From assembly GCF_030272615.1 (NCBI RefSeq), contig NC_081412.1, forward strand, positions 341,249,370-341,311,369: a DNA stretch of 62,000 bases, read 5' to 3'. Under the pieces are notes generated by a model. It was not told where the DNA came from. It saw only the letters and a program-made list of their open reading frames with translations, and did not search any database. Shown here in pieces: positions 33,886 to 44,451 of this stretch (its first letter is position 1; every line of letters begins with the position of its first letter). The translations under genes were made by a program, and so were the position numbers. The stretch comes from Cryptomeria japonica. Lineage: Eukaryota; Streptophyta; Pinopsida; Cupressales; Cupressaceae.

Positions 33886-35349
33886 TGTAATGTCCGCATT
33901 TTTTAGGTCCTCATGTAGTATAGCCAGTGCTGGTCTCCAAGTTGGTGCCAACATGGTTAGGGGAGTATTTTGATGCTGCAAGTGTGTTCAGACAGGTTAG
34001 TAGAGATGAATGAGACTTTCTGGGGTGATTTTGGATAACTTGTCCAAGACTTATTATTTATAGTAAGTTACTATTTTTAGTAGATGTATTTTCAACACCG
34101 ATTGGTCAATTGAGAGACTTACTACTTTTAGCAATTATATTTATAGTAAACACAATTTTTGGCAGCTGGCCATGGCTTCAGTCTCCTCTTAGCTTCAACA
34201 TGCAACATCTTCAGTTTTAGAGCTTAAATAGTTGGGCCTATGTTTAGCATATTGCTATTTATAGTATATATGCTATTTTGGGGGAATTGGCCTCAGACTC
34301 AGCTTTAGTTCTGGATTTCCTTCTAGGGATCTATTAGAGGGTTTGATAGACACTTATTATTTTTAGTATGTCATTGGCATGATGGGGTCCAACTTTACTC
34401 TTTATAGTAAGGCATCAGGATGATCTAGCATGCATTGGTTATCTTCTGGGAGTTAGTAGAATTATCGGAATATTATTTTCGTTTAGATTAATGATTGGAG
34501 GGTTAATTTAATTATTATTAAAGTAAAATGCTTTAATAATATTAAATTAAATTAAAAGGTTATTAAAAGGGGTATTAAATGCTAAGGCATTTAACAATTT
34601 AATAAAGCCAATGCATTTAGCTAACTTGGGTGCCCATATTGGAGATATTAAGATATATCAAAAACAAAATATTTAAAGTGCTTTTTAATGATTAAAAAGA
34701 CTTAGAAATCATGCCCTTTGTGGAAGATATAAAAAGCTAAAAAGTAATCAATTATGGGTTCATTATTAACATTACTTTTTGAAGAATTGGAGAATTTGTG
34801 AGCAAGTGTTTGCTACAATTGGAGAATTTCAGGCTTCTGGGAATGAAACTCCCAAGAGTTTGAATGCTTGCAGGTGTGGAACATCAAACAAGAGCATTGA
34901 TTTCAGGAGGCTTCATTCAGGGGCTTCAATTGAGCTTAATTTAACAGAATTTGACAGAGGATTCGAAAATATGTTTGAGGATTGCTGATTTGTAGGTTGA
35001 AATCATTCTAAAGGGCAGATTTGAATAGTTATTGCACACATGTCAAGAGGAATGACATTGCAACTTTCTGCTATACCAATTTGAGGGTTTCAAGAGGAAG
35101 TGTGTGGCTTTCCTAGGGTGCATTTTGGACCAAACAAGGCTACAAAGGAACATTTCATCTTCTCCTAGCCAACCGCCCTCATTCTGGTTTCCACATGCTC
35201 AAACTTGGACGTTTGAATTTATTGTATGGAATTCACAATTTTCTACTTCCTCCAACATGCACAGTAGATCATCCTTTGACTACGATGGTTGTTCAAGTTT
35301 TGTACTTGTTGTAAAAAGCTTCTTTCCCAAATCTTCTTCACTAAATAAT
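33886..35349 (+). repeat. Family-A-like LTR start G, plus orientation
   Basis: Begins TGTAATGTCCGCATT and carries the family motif ACTTATTATTTATAGTAAGT and variants at about 34046-34085, 34110-34150, 34240-34275 and 34350-34420. A possible TATA box (GATATAAAAAG) is at about 34727. I cannot place the right end. The hAT element D has inserted at 35358, so the tail may continue beyond 61274. Confidence 0.5.
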
Positions 35350-36624
35350 GCCACGATTAGTGTTACAAGACTCGGACTCGTCTCGGACTTGGTGAGTTGA
35401 TTTTTGACTTGGACTTGGACTTGTGCCTAAACTCTATGCAAACTCGGCAAAGACTTGACAAATTGAAAAACCCAAGCAATTCAAAGAGTTTTAAGGATTT
35501 AGAAATTGTTTCACGCACCCTTTAATTAGTCAGCCATACACAATAACCTCATCAAATAGAAGCTACTTTGATCACATACACAATTATACATTGATCACAT
35601 AAGTATAAGCACAAATTTTAGTTGGAAGGAATAATACATTTGATATATAAATATAGTCAGATTTATACAAAACTCATGGAATATGAAATCCATGGCATCA
35701 AAAGTTTCAAAACAATATCAAAACAAAAACTGGAAGTCAACGGCTCAAAGGAGCCTGCATCACTCAACTCTTCTACATGGGCATCTAAGATAGGTCCTGG
35801 ATGATGATGCAACCATGATATCAGTCTGTTTCTTAGTGACACCCACACTAGTGTTGGTTGAAAATTTTGTACACCCAGGAGGATGTGCAAAATTGTGGTT
35901 TCAACCACAACACGTGAGTATAAACTCTCCCCCTTTTCTAACACTTAACTAAACTAATTTAATCTAATATGGATAGGACAACAACCTTTCCTCTTTTTTT
36001 CAGAAAAGATTGTTCTTTTCTCTTCATAGAAAAAAACCAACAATTTTGAAGGAATAATAACAACTTTTAAACAAAACCAAGACAGGAAATGAAGTTTCTT
36101 GAAAGCACAAAGACTTCTGTCACCTCCTCCGGGATGGGAAAGCAACAATCGAGCACAAAGTCTTGTGTTTCTAAAATCCTATCTACCCTTTTCAGAATGA
36201 TGAAATAAGAACAACGTACAACATATGGCAGCACAAAATCTGCAAGTATGATGTACCTTCAAGTCACTTTAAATGGGAATTACTACAAGCATAAAGTCTT
36301 GCAACTCTTCTCAAATTTTAATCACAAACTAAACTAATTCAACCTTCAATATTTACAGCACAAAGTCTGCAGATATTCAGAGTGAAGCTCTTTTCAACAA
36401 CTTTCCACAACTACAAGCAAGTACAAAGAAATGTCCCACTATGACATAAGAACTCAATAGATACAAAGTATGGTTTCAACACAAAGTTTGGAATTCCAAA
36501 CTCTTTGATACTACTTGAGAGAAAATAGTTTACAACTATAAAGCTCAAAGTTTCTATGAGTGCAAAAGTTTTCAGAGTTTTCTTACTTGCCAAAAAGATA
36601 AAAATTACATAGAGCACCCTCGTG

Positions 36625-36632
36625 TATATATA
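36625..36632 (+). promoter_or_regulatory. Sense TATA box of B2
   Basis: TATATATA in CGTGTATATATAGGAGAGGG, about 775 bp from the left end, the same relative place as in C and C2. Confidence 0.5.
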
Positions 36633-36849
36633 GGAGAGGGGCTGGGAGCAAAATGTGGGAGAAGTCTAACTAACTAAGACTTTTTCCACAACTAACTATG
36701 AATTATTCAAATTATAGTTCTATTGCTAACCAACTTGTAATTTGCTTACATGTAATTACAATTTACTAAGTTACAAGTGAAAGTTCACTTGCAATCATGA
36801 ATCCTGACATTACATGTAATTTGTCAAAAACAAAATGCATATACAAAAA

Positions 36850-38158
36850 GTAAGTGGTGAAAGACACTTATTTTTTTCCATCTCTAGCCATGAGGGACTG
36901 GAAATTGTTGATAGAGTTCTGCAACTCATCAGGATCTAGACCTGCTGTATTCCTGGCCACTGCAATAGTTTCAATGATGACATTAGAATATCTAATTGTT
37001 GCCTCTTTGTGTTTTTCAAGAGTGGTCTGCATCTTATGAAAGTTTACCTGGTAATTCACGAACTTGTGGATCTAAGCTACAACAAATTGCTCCGATTCCA
37101 ACTCCCAACGATGGCTCGACACTAAGTCAGCAAGAATCAAATTTTCAGCGTGCATCTCTCCATCATGACTTAGCATTTTGCAAGATATTTTGTCAAAACT
37201 GGAGATGATATCCTACTCAGCTTCATCACTCATTTCAAGGGTGGCTTGCACGCCTTTGATGAGATCTTGGATGACCAATGACTTATTTGTCATAAGCTCC
37301 TCAATTCTATGTATTTTTCCCTACTCGGAATTACCATATTGTTGCATAGAATTTCCAGTTTGATCTGATCCATCTCATGCCAGATCTCCAAATCTTTCTC
37401 AAGTGAAGCTAGACTCTAATTGAAAGCTTCCAATGTCTGATTCAACTTTAACTTTGTTGCTTTTACATTTCTCAACACGTGCAATGCTTTCTTCACCACT
37501 TGAGTACTCTGATCAATTAGATGATCAACCCAAGAATCAATTGCCTTAAACTTTTGAGTAGCTTTCTCCAATTGTTTTATAGATTCTTCAGATGTGGAGG
37601 AGGTTAAAGGATCAACTTGCTTTGAAGAATTTGTGATCTTTTGGATCATTGTGATGAGCTGTGAATTCTTCTCTTTGAGCTCATTCTTCTTTGCTAGCAG
37701 CTCATCGTAGCTTTGGACCAGCGAAGCTATTGAATCTTGGGCATGATGCATGAGACCAGAATGTGTTTGTTTCCCAAGTTCCACCCTCGCGAGCCTGTAA
37801 TCTGACAGTTGCATTTCTTTTGGCAGTTTCTCAACCAGAGGCTCCACCACTTCTGCATATTTCATCTTGTTGCTATCTACCACCACTCGTGGAACTGTCT
37901 TCACTTTCTTACTGCCCCTTGGCTTTGGTCTCCTGAGTTGCTAAAAATCAAATATGTCTAGAGAGATTTCCTACTTCTTTCTTTTGGGTGTGATTGAACT
38001 CAACCAAGGGGGTAGTTCTAATGAGTTCACATCTGAGATTGCAACCGTGGTTTGTGGAGAAAGGGGGTAGTTCTAATGAGTTCACATCTGAGATTGCAAC
38101 CGTGGTTTGTGGAGAAACAGACTCAACCTGCACTAGAGATATCACTCTAGGAGGAGCC
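36850..38158 (-). pseudogene. B2 antisense ORF, C-terminal part
   Basis: This continues the ORF from 53362 after removing element A; the frame HTKA|PPRVISLVQVESV joins cleanly across the insertion. It includes a helical segment (37416-37904; residues such as KNELKEKNSQLITMIQKI suggest a coiled coil) and a last piece at 36868-37059. A 55-bp tandem duplication (38009-38115) breaks the frame. It aligns by position with the C-terminal helical half of the C ORF, with weak sequence similarity. Confidence 0.6.
38009..38115. repeat. 55-bp tandem duplication in the B2 antisense ORF
   Basis: Two near-identical copies starting GGTAGTTCTAATGAGTTCAC (38011 and 38066). Because 55 is not a multiple of three, the second copy shifts the frame of the antisense ORF. 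Confidence 0.85.
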
Positions 38159-39112
38159 TGTAATGTCCCCTTCTCAGCAGTTATCAGCTCAGTTGATCGT
38201 TAGCCTATTTCGGAAACCCGTAGGTTAGTCAGAAGCAAAAATTAGGGTTTCCTACCTCTGGGAGGATGTTTCAGCATTTTTTGGTGGCTTGCATGTTGGA
38301 GTTTGTCAGTTTGGGTTTTGGATTCCTTCTGGGTTTTCAGAAAGCTTCGCAATGATGGTACATGCATAGCAAGCAATGGAATTTGGAAGAATTACTATTT
38401 TTAGTAAGTGGAGGCGAAGGCAGTTTATTTCTCTGGATTTTTCTGGGTTTTCAGAGAGCTTCGCGATGGTGTAACATGCAAATTAATTTGAAGACTTTTT
38501 TGGACTTACTATTTGTAGTAAGTTGCGACAGCTGCTCAGAATGTGGTAAAAAATACATTGGAAGCACTTACTATTTTTAGCAGTATGCTATTTTTAGTAA
38601 GTACTATTTTTAGCAGTACTATTTTTGGCAGGGGTTCAATTGGTCAGTTTAGTTGGCTATTTCTGGCAGGTCAATTTGAGCAGTTTGTCTTCCAACATTT
38701 TTGGAGCTTGTTTGGGCAAGTATTTGTTGAAAAAAGGTGTTTTAAATTAAATAATAACTTAAGGTAAAGGTTGGACGATTTATTTAAAGGGGATTACTTA
38801 AGTTATATTGATATCTAAAGTCATTTCCTTAATTATATGTTTGGCGATTCTAGGTTGAGGAAAATATTTTATAAGTGAATTATTGTTAAGGCAAGATGGA
38901 CGCCTTAGGAGGAAAATAAGATAATTTTATGATACAATTCACTTTATTCAATGGACGCCATAATACACTTTATTGATGTATTTTTTATAAAGTGTATATG
39001 CCACCATGTGATGAGCGATTTTGGGAAAATGAAATGAAATGCAAATAAAGGAAATTGCAATGTTGTTTAATCCCATATTGGAGGGAAAAGAAGTTCGATT
39101 TTAGGAGGAAGT

Positions 39113-39120
39113 TATAAATA
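39113..39120 (+). promoter_or_regulatory. TATA box of the element A 5' LTR
   Basis: TATAAATA, about 955 bp into the LTR, conserved at 52103-52110 in the 3' LTR and at 1173-1166 in the solo LTR. Confidence 0.6.
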
Positions 39121-39922
39121 TGTGCCTTGGCCTTCATTTGAGACTATCCATGTTATTTGGAACGAAGTGTTGCAAAAATTCAGAGTGATTGCTTCGAGGA
39201 ATGCATACCTCCTAGCTAGTTCTTGGCTTCTTGCTTGAAAGATAGCAACTAGTTGAGATTGAGGACTATTCTTTACACTGAAGAACAGATGGAATTCATT
39301 GTAGTAGGGCCATTTGATGTTTTTCGATGTGTTTTGGTGTGTTTATGAGTTTTCAGGTTGCAGGTTGGTGGTAAAGATGAAGTGGTTTTTTCATCATAAG
39401 TCATAGGAGGAATTTTGTGTGATTCTGGGTACCTTCTCTATCTTTCCTATGGACTGGGTGATGCATTTTGCAAGGTTGTAGGGATTAATTTGGACTTTTG
39501 AATTTTATATTGTAAATCGCTCGCTTGGCTAGCTGTACCATGTGGTTGAATGCTTCGTGAAGTGTGCAAAAATAATTTGGGTCAACTTGCAGTCATTTAT
39601 TGTTTAGGCTTGGACGCCTACCTCCCAGGAGTCATTTGCATTCAGTTTCATGTCATTACATCAAGTTTTGATGAAGTTATGAATGATTTAGTGTGAATTT
39701 AGTTGCTGGTCTGTGTTATGCAGCTTGCTGGAAAAGTATATCAGATTCTGAAATTTGGAGTGTGAGGTCGTTGTTGGGGGTAGTTGGTCTTTTTTAGCTT
39801 GTGGAGTGCAATAAGCATTATATGCAGCTTTGGACAGTGATATCTTTTAATCTGAAAATGCATGCTATGTAATGTAAAGCTGATTAGTAGTACTAACAGT
39901 TATTCTATTTTGAATTGTATCA

Positions 39923-40145
39923 CAAGACCCACTGAATAAGTGGAATAGGCTGGCTTTGCCGCCTATCTTTTCTCATTGTACTGCAGTCCTCCCGCTGAAT
40001 AAGTGGTTGAGTGGATTGTTATTAAGTTTAATTGCCCTCCCACTGCATAAGTGGTTGAGTGATCTATTTCCATGTTGTAATAATTGTCCTCCCGTTGAAA
40101 AGTGGTTTAGTGATTCTGTTTTAGTTGTTTTTGCCTCCTGGACAA
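39923..40145 (+). repeat. Hairpin cluster in the R/U5 part of the A LTR
   Basis: Four or five units of the form CC(A/G)CT-GAATA-AG(T/C)GG: 39929-39943, 39992-40006, 40040-40054, and weaker ones near 40092 and 40135. Equivalent units in the 3' LTR are at 52922-52936, 52985-52999 and 53128-53142, and in the solo LTR at 371-385 and 440-454. Stem position three changes together on both sides (A-T in some units, G-C in others). They lie downstream of the TATA box, so they would be transcribed. Confidence 0.7.
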
Positions 40146-40371
40146 GCGGAAGGGGTTGGCTTGCCGCTCGACATTGTAATTTCAGTTGATTATTGGAGCT
40201 AACGATCCCCTATTCACCGTATGCTCTCACCTTCCCACATTGGGTTCTTGGTGATCAAAAAGTGGAAGGGTTCTCTTTCAGCTGTATTTAAATTATATTT
40301 CCTAACCTTAATGGGTGTTTGTGATGTTTGAAAACTGGAAAAATTGAAAAAAAAAAGAGGGGAAATTTCAG

Positions 40372-40383
40372 TGGTATCAAAGC
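40372..40383 (+). other. Primer-binding site of element A
   Basis: TGGTATCAAAGC, one mismatch from the initiator tRNA-Met complement, one base after the LTR end. Confidence 0.8.
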
Positions 40384-40441
40384 TGTTTTTCCTATCATCC
40401 CATGTGTTCAGTTGATTAGAGCACAAGTTCTCCCCGCCATC

Positions 40442-40936
40442 ATGTTGGGTCGTGGCTTTTTGGGTTGCATATCAGAGTTTGGAAGAATGTCTACCACAGA
40501 TAAGTCTATGTGTGAGTTAATGCAAGGATTGATTAATTTGATGAAGGATCGAGATATTAGAAGGGGGTTGGTAAAGGTTCTTGCAAAATCCAAACATAAG
40601 GAAGAGTCTGAAAGTAATATCTTTAACACAAAGACAAATGATGGAGTTGGTGCTTTGACACATAAGTTCGAGACAGTACTTCATGAAGACTCTTTGGTGA
40701 TGCATGCAACTACTGTGGATGAGGTTTTGCATAAAGAAAAGAACAAAACAACAGCCTTGAGTTTGAGACTAGACATTTCCAATGATGTCGGTCTAGATGG
40801 ATACAAATTGGATGTCCAAACAGAACTTCTAAAGAGTGATGCTTATGATGACATGAGTGCTAGTGAGTTTGGGAATGACTCTTTCATAGAGCCTACTGCT
40901 CATGAGGAATTCAGCAAGTACATTTCCTCTAAATAA
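40442..40936 (+). pseudogene. Element A first internal frame, possible Gag remnant
   Basis: Follows the primer site by about 60 bases. It reads MSTTDKSMCELMQGLINLMK and then a charged, serine-rich stretch ending at 40936; a second short frame (40955-41143) is acidic. Position suggests a Gag-derived or replaced leader region. No zinc knuckle or protease is seen. Confidence 0.35.
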
Positions 40937-41227
40937 GGTGATCAACTCCTTGAAATGTGGGTTCTAAGTGTGTTAGCTCCTAAATATGATGAGGACCCTA
41001 TATTGGATGAATTTCCTTTTGCTGAAGATCATGATACAAAGTCTGATTTATCTTTGGATGGGGTTGACTTTGAGAATTTTTTTATGGATTTAGAAGATTT
41101 GGATCCACAACATACTGCTAAAAATAATAATGAAGATGCATAGGAGATTTTGGAAAGCTAGGAAATCATTCATGACAGGTATGATAGTTTTGATTTTGGT
41201 ATTCATCATAGCAGCAGCTCATTTTCT

Positions 41228-42031
41228 TTGCAAAATCAGTTTGTGGTTCCCATTCAAAACCCATTGTTTGACATGGGTGTTGAGAAGATAATTGACAATT
41301 CTCTTTTTGAGTTGGATGATGGAACAACTCACGATTGTAGCATTGCACTTGGTAAAAACAACAAGGTGTGGGATCCAGGACTTCAGTTGGAGTGTGCTTT
41401 CCAACTTGGTTTTGATTCATGTTCACTTTATGAGGTGATTGGCTACCCTCTTGGGAAGCCATTAGATATGACATATGCAAATGAAGAAATAGATGGAGGA
41501 TGCATTTGGAGTGATATGAAAGTAGGTGGCATCATTGTTCCTTACAACATGATGAGTTGTAAGTGTGGTCTTGAGTTTTGGAATTGGCCAACAAGTGGGA
41601 CACTTCATACCAAATCAGAATTGATGAGTAGTCTTGCATGTCTTTCATATGAAGTCGGAGATGTTGATTCTTCATGGGATGAATTTATTCATAGAGACTT
41701 CTACACTTTATATTTTGAAAGGTTTCCAAACGTTCTTCTTAAGCTGCTTGGAATTTTCAAAACAACAGTAAGGAAAGGTAGTTTCCAGCTTGTTTCTTAT
41801 GTAGCTTCGGAGAAAGGATATAAATATGAAATCTATTTACTTGACAATCCATCCCTCGGATTGAGTAATGTTTTAGCATATACTAGTCCTTCTTTGGGAT
41901 TGGTTTTGAAGTCAACAATTACTCCTTGTACCTTAGTCATTAATGCTTCCATGGATGACTTATATGAGGTTACGCAAGAAGTCACATATTCTGTTGATGT
42001 GCATGTTGATTTGGATGGCATTGGGTTCTAG
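41228..42031 (+). pseudogene. Element A internal frame of unknown function
   Basis: A 267-codon open frame including NNKVWDPGLQLECAFQLGFD and WNWPTSGTLHTKSELMSSL. The WDPG motif also recurs in element E's decayed frames, suggesting the two elements share a carried accessory region. No known domain is recognised. Confidence 0.4.
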
Positions 42032-42890
42032 TGTGCACCTTTCTAGGTATGCAAGAGATTATTTTTGGTTGGCTATCCTTGCTTGGGGTTTTCAACAAGA
42101 ATTGATAGAGATTACAGGGAGTCATAGGAGTGAACTTTGGAGTGATAAGGATCAAGATTTCAGACTTAAAGGTGTTGTTCCTTTCTTTACTAGCCACTGT
42201 GTGTTTCCATCGTTCCACCTACAGGTGGATTGGAGAGAGATCTTAAGTAAGGGTTGGAACATTGATCAAATGAATACTCTTGGGCATCTTCTTTGGGAAA
42301 GAATGGATCAAATTTTTAGAATTGGGCTTGCTGATTGGTTGCAGATTAGTCACTTCACTTTATGGTTTTCTTTCATTCAGGGGAGTTGGTGCAATTTATT
42401 TGGTCATGTAAGTAATGGTTATCAATTGTAGATTGCTTGGAGGTGTTTTCCAACCACTTTTGATTTATTTTTGAGCAGTGGAATGCTCAACTTTCATGCT
42501 TATACTTGGAAATTTCGTTGGTACTACTGTTGTCCTCTATGTAGAGCACTTCAATTAGATTGCACTTCATTGATTTCAATCATTTACAGCAGTAGTTATT
42601 GTTTATTTCAGACCTTCCAAACTTAAGGAGTTCTCTTTATGAAGGTTTGTGTTGTAAACTTTAACAACTTACCTCCAAAGTTGGTCCAGGACAGTGAACT
42701 TCTTTATGTTATGGCTCATATTTCCGAGAGCCTTGGAGTTGTGACAATGAGCATCAACACTACTATCCACAATCTGATCAGCAGATGTGTTGGATGCTTT
42801 CTTCAGGGCAGCAGATGAGCTGTTCATGGTTAAGGATTGTAGAGATGAATTGATTAGAGGAATATTGTCTTTTCAGCTACTCCCACACTC

Positions 42891-43464
42891 ATGTCTTCTA
42901 TGCATTTAGTGAGATTTCAGATTGTTTATAGCTGTCCGAGTTGTTCCACACTATTTATGGTGACCTCTGACTTTGGGCAGTTTGATTTTGAGCACTTGCA
43001 GACGATTATGCAACCAGCTGTAGGATATCCTCTAGGTATGGTTTCGTTATTCCTCACTTCCACATGGGAAAGTTTGGGTCACTGCAGTCACTTCATAATG
43101 ATAGTATGCATACTTCTCGATGATGGTTGGTTGACTATAGTGAGTTTGGCTTGTTGGGGTACTCGAGGTTATTCCCTTGAGACATGGAGATTAAGGGTTG
43201 GTGATATGATTTTGATTGGTGACAGTAGAGGCATTCCTTGGTTGGTACATTTTAGAGTAGTAACAATGATTGACCTTCTTCATTTTGAGGACATCATGAG
43301 AAGTGATGCTTGGGTTTATGTTTTATGGGTGAGTGGATTATTCTTTCTTTTACCCAAGATCTTGATTGTCAGTGAGTTTGTTGATGTGGATTTTATAGAG
43401 TTGCCTTGGCATGATATGTTACATGGCATTGATTCCAGTTGTCTCAGGATTTTTAGTATGGTAG
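42891..43464 (+). pseudogene. Element A internal frame upstream of the C insertion
   Basis: An open frame that continues in the same phase into the chromodomain frame at 50972 once element C and one GGTAG copy are removed (SSCLRIFSMVV|DVCCLVGQTE). Tryptophan and hydrophobic-rich; no integrase core is visible. Confidence 0.45.
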
Positions 43465-44309
43465 TGTTGACGTGTATTTTGTACACAATCATACACAGAA
43501 TAAAATACCCAAAGGCATCTTATCCTCTCTTGAATAAAGTCGCTAACTGCTGAAGATTTCGCAAGAAGGATCAGTTAGGATGACTCCAATGTTCTTTTAG
43601 TAGGGTCTCTACGTGTGGATAAGCACCAGTGGTCGTTGTGATTGCTGTGTCATCAAGGGGCCTTACGTTGCCGAAGATTTTGCTAAACTAAACAAGCTTT
43701 TTCAAAAAAATAACAAAAGGATAGGGTTGGCAAGAGGTCTAATCTAGTCTAACCCTAAGAATGACTTGATGTGGACAAGACCTGGTGAGATTCTACCAAC
43801 TTCAATTTTGCCATAAATTAACAACTCAATTGAAATTGATGCGATCTTCTAAGGTAACAAATGATTTTTCAATACATCAAAGATCAAAGACACTACCACG
43901 AAGGTACATATCCAAGATACAACAATGATTGAAGGTTTGAGTGATTCCAATATCTCCAGTCGACCACGCAAGGCGTTCCTACAATCAGCAAGAAGCTAGT
44001 GGTTTGGAAAACGAATCCTACCAAAGATCAAGTCCAACACTTTGTCCTTCGAACTAACACACTACTTTGATTGAGAGTGATTCAAGAAAAATGTACAACC
44101 ATGAAGATAACCAAGAGAATTGCAACAAAACACCATAACTTCAATATTTTATTGATCTCAAAGCCATCATGTACAACAATTGTTTGAATTCCTTTCTCCA
44201 AGCTCAATCTTGCTACAAAAGTAAATTGCTTCTAAACTCTAATCTCTCTAATACATCAATAATCTAATCTTCTTCTAATATCTGATGATAAAATGAAATG
44301 AAATGAGGG

Positions 44310-44317
44310 TATAAATA
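44310..44317 (+). promoter_or_regulatory. Sense TATA box of C
   Basis: TATAAATA in GAGGGTATAAATAGCATCC, about 845 bp from the left end and 135 bp beyond the stop of the antisense ORF. Confidence 0.55.
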
Positions 44318-44451
44318 GCATCCTCAATTACAATGAACGGTCCAGATCAAAAAGCAGATCAACGGTCAAGATCATGACACCTAAACCCTAATTAGGGTTT
44401 GTTATAAATGGCCTCCTTTTTACTGAACAATATTAAATGCATAGCCAAATA

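Larger units (their letters stand above)
38159..40370 (+). repeat. 5' LTR of element A
   Basis: 2212 bp, TGTAATGTCCCC to GGAAATTTCA. U3 carries palindromes such as ACTTACTATTTGTAGTAAGT (38503-38522) and a cluster at 38565-38632. TATAAATA lies at 39113. Downstream are CCACT/AGTGG hairpins (39929-40054). A roughly 170-bp unit with two copies of TCTGGGTTTTCAGARAGCTT is present here and in the solo LTR, but collapsed in the 3' LTR. Confidence 0.92.
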
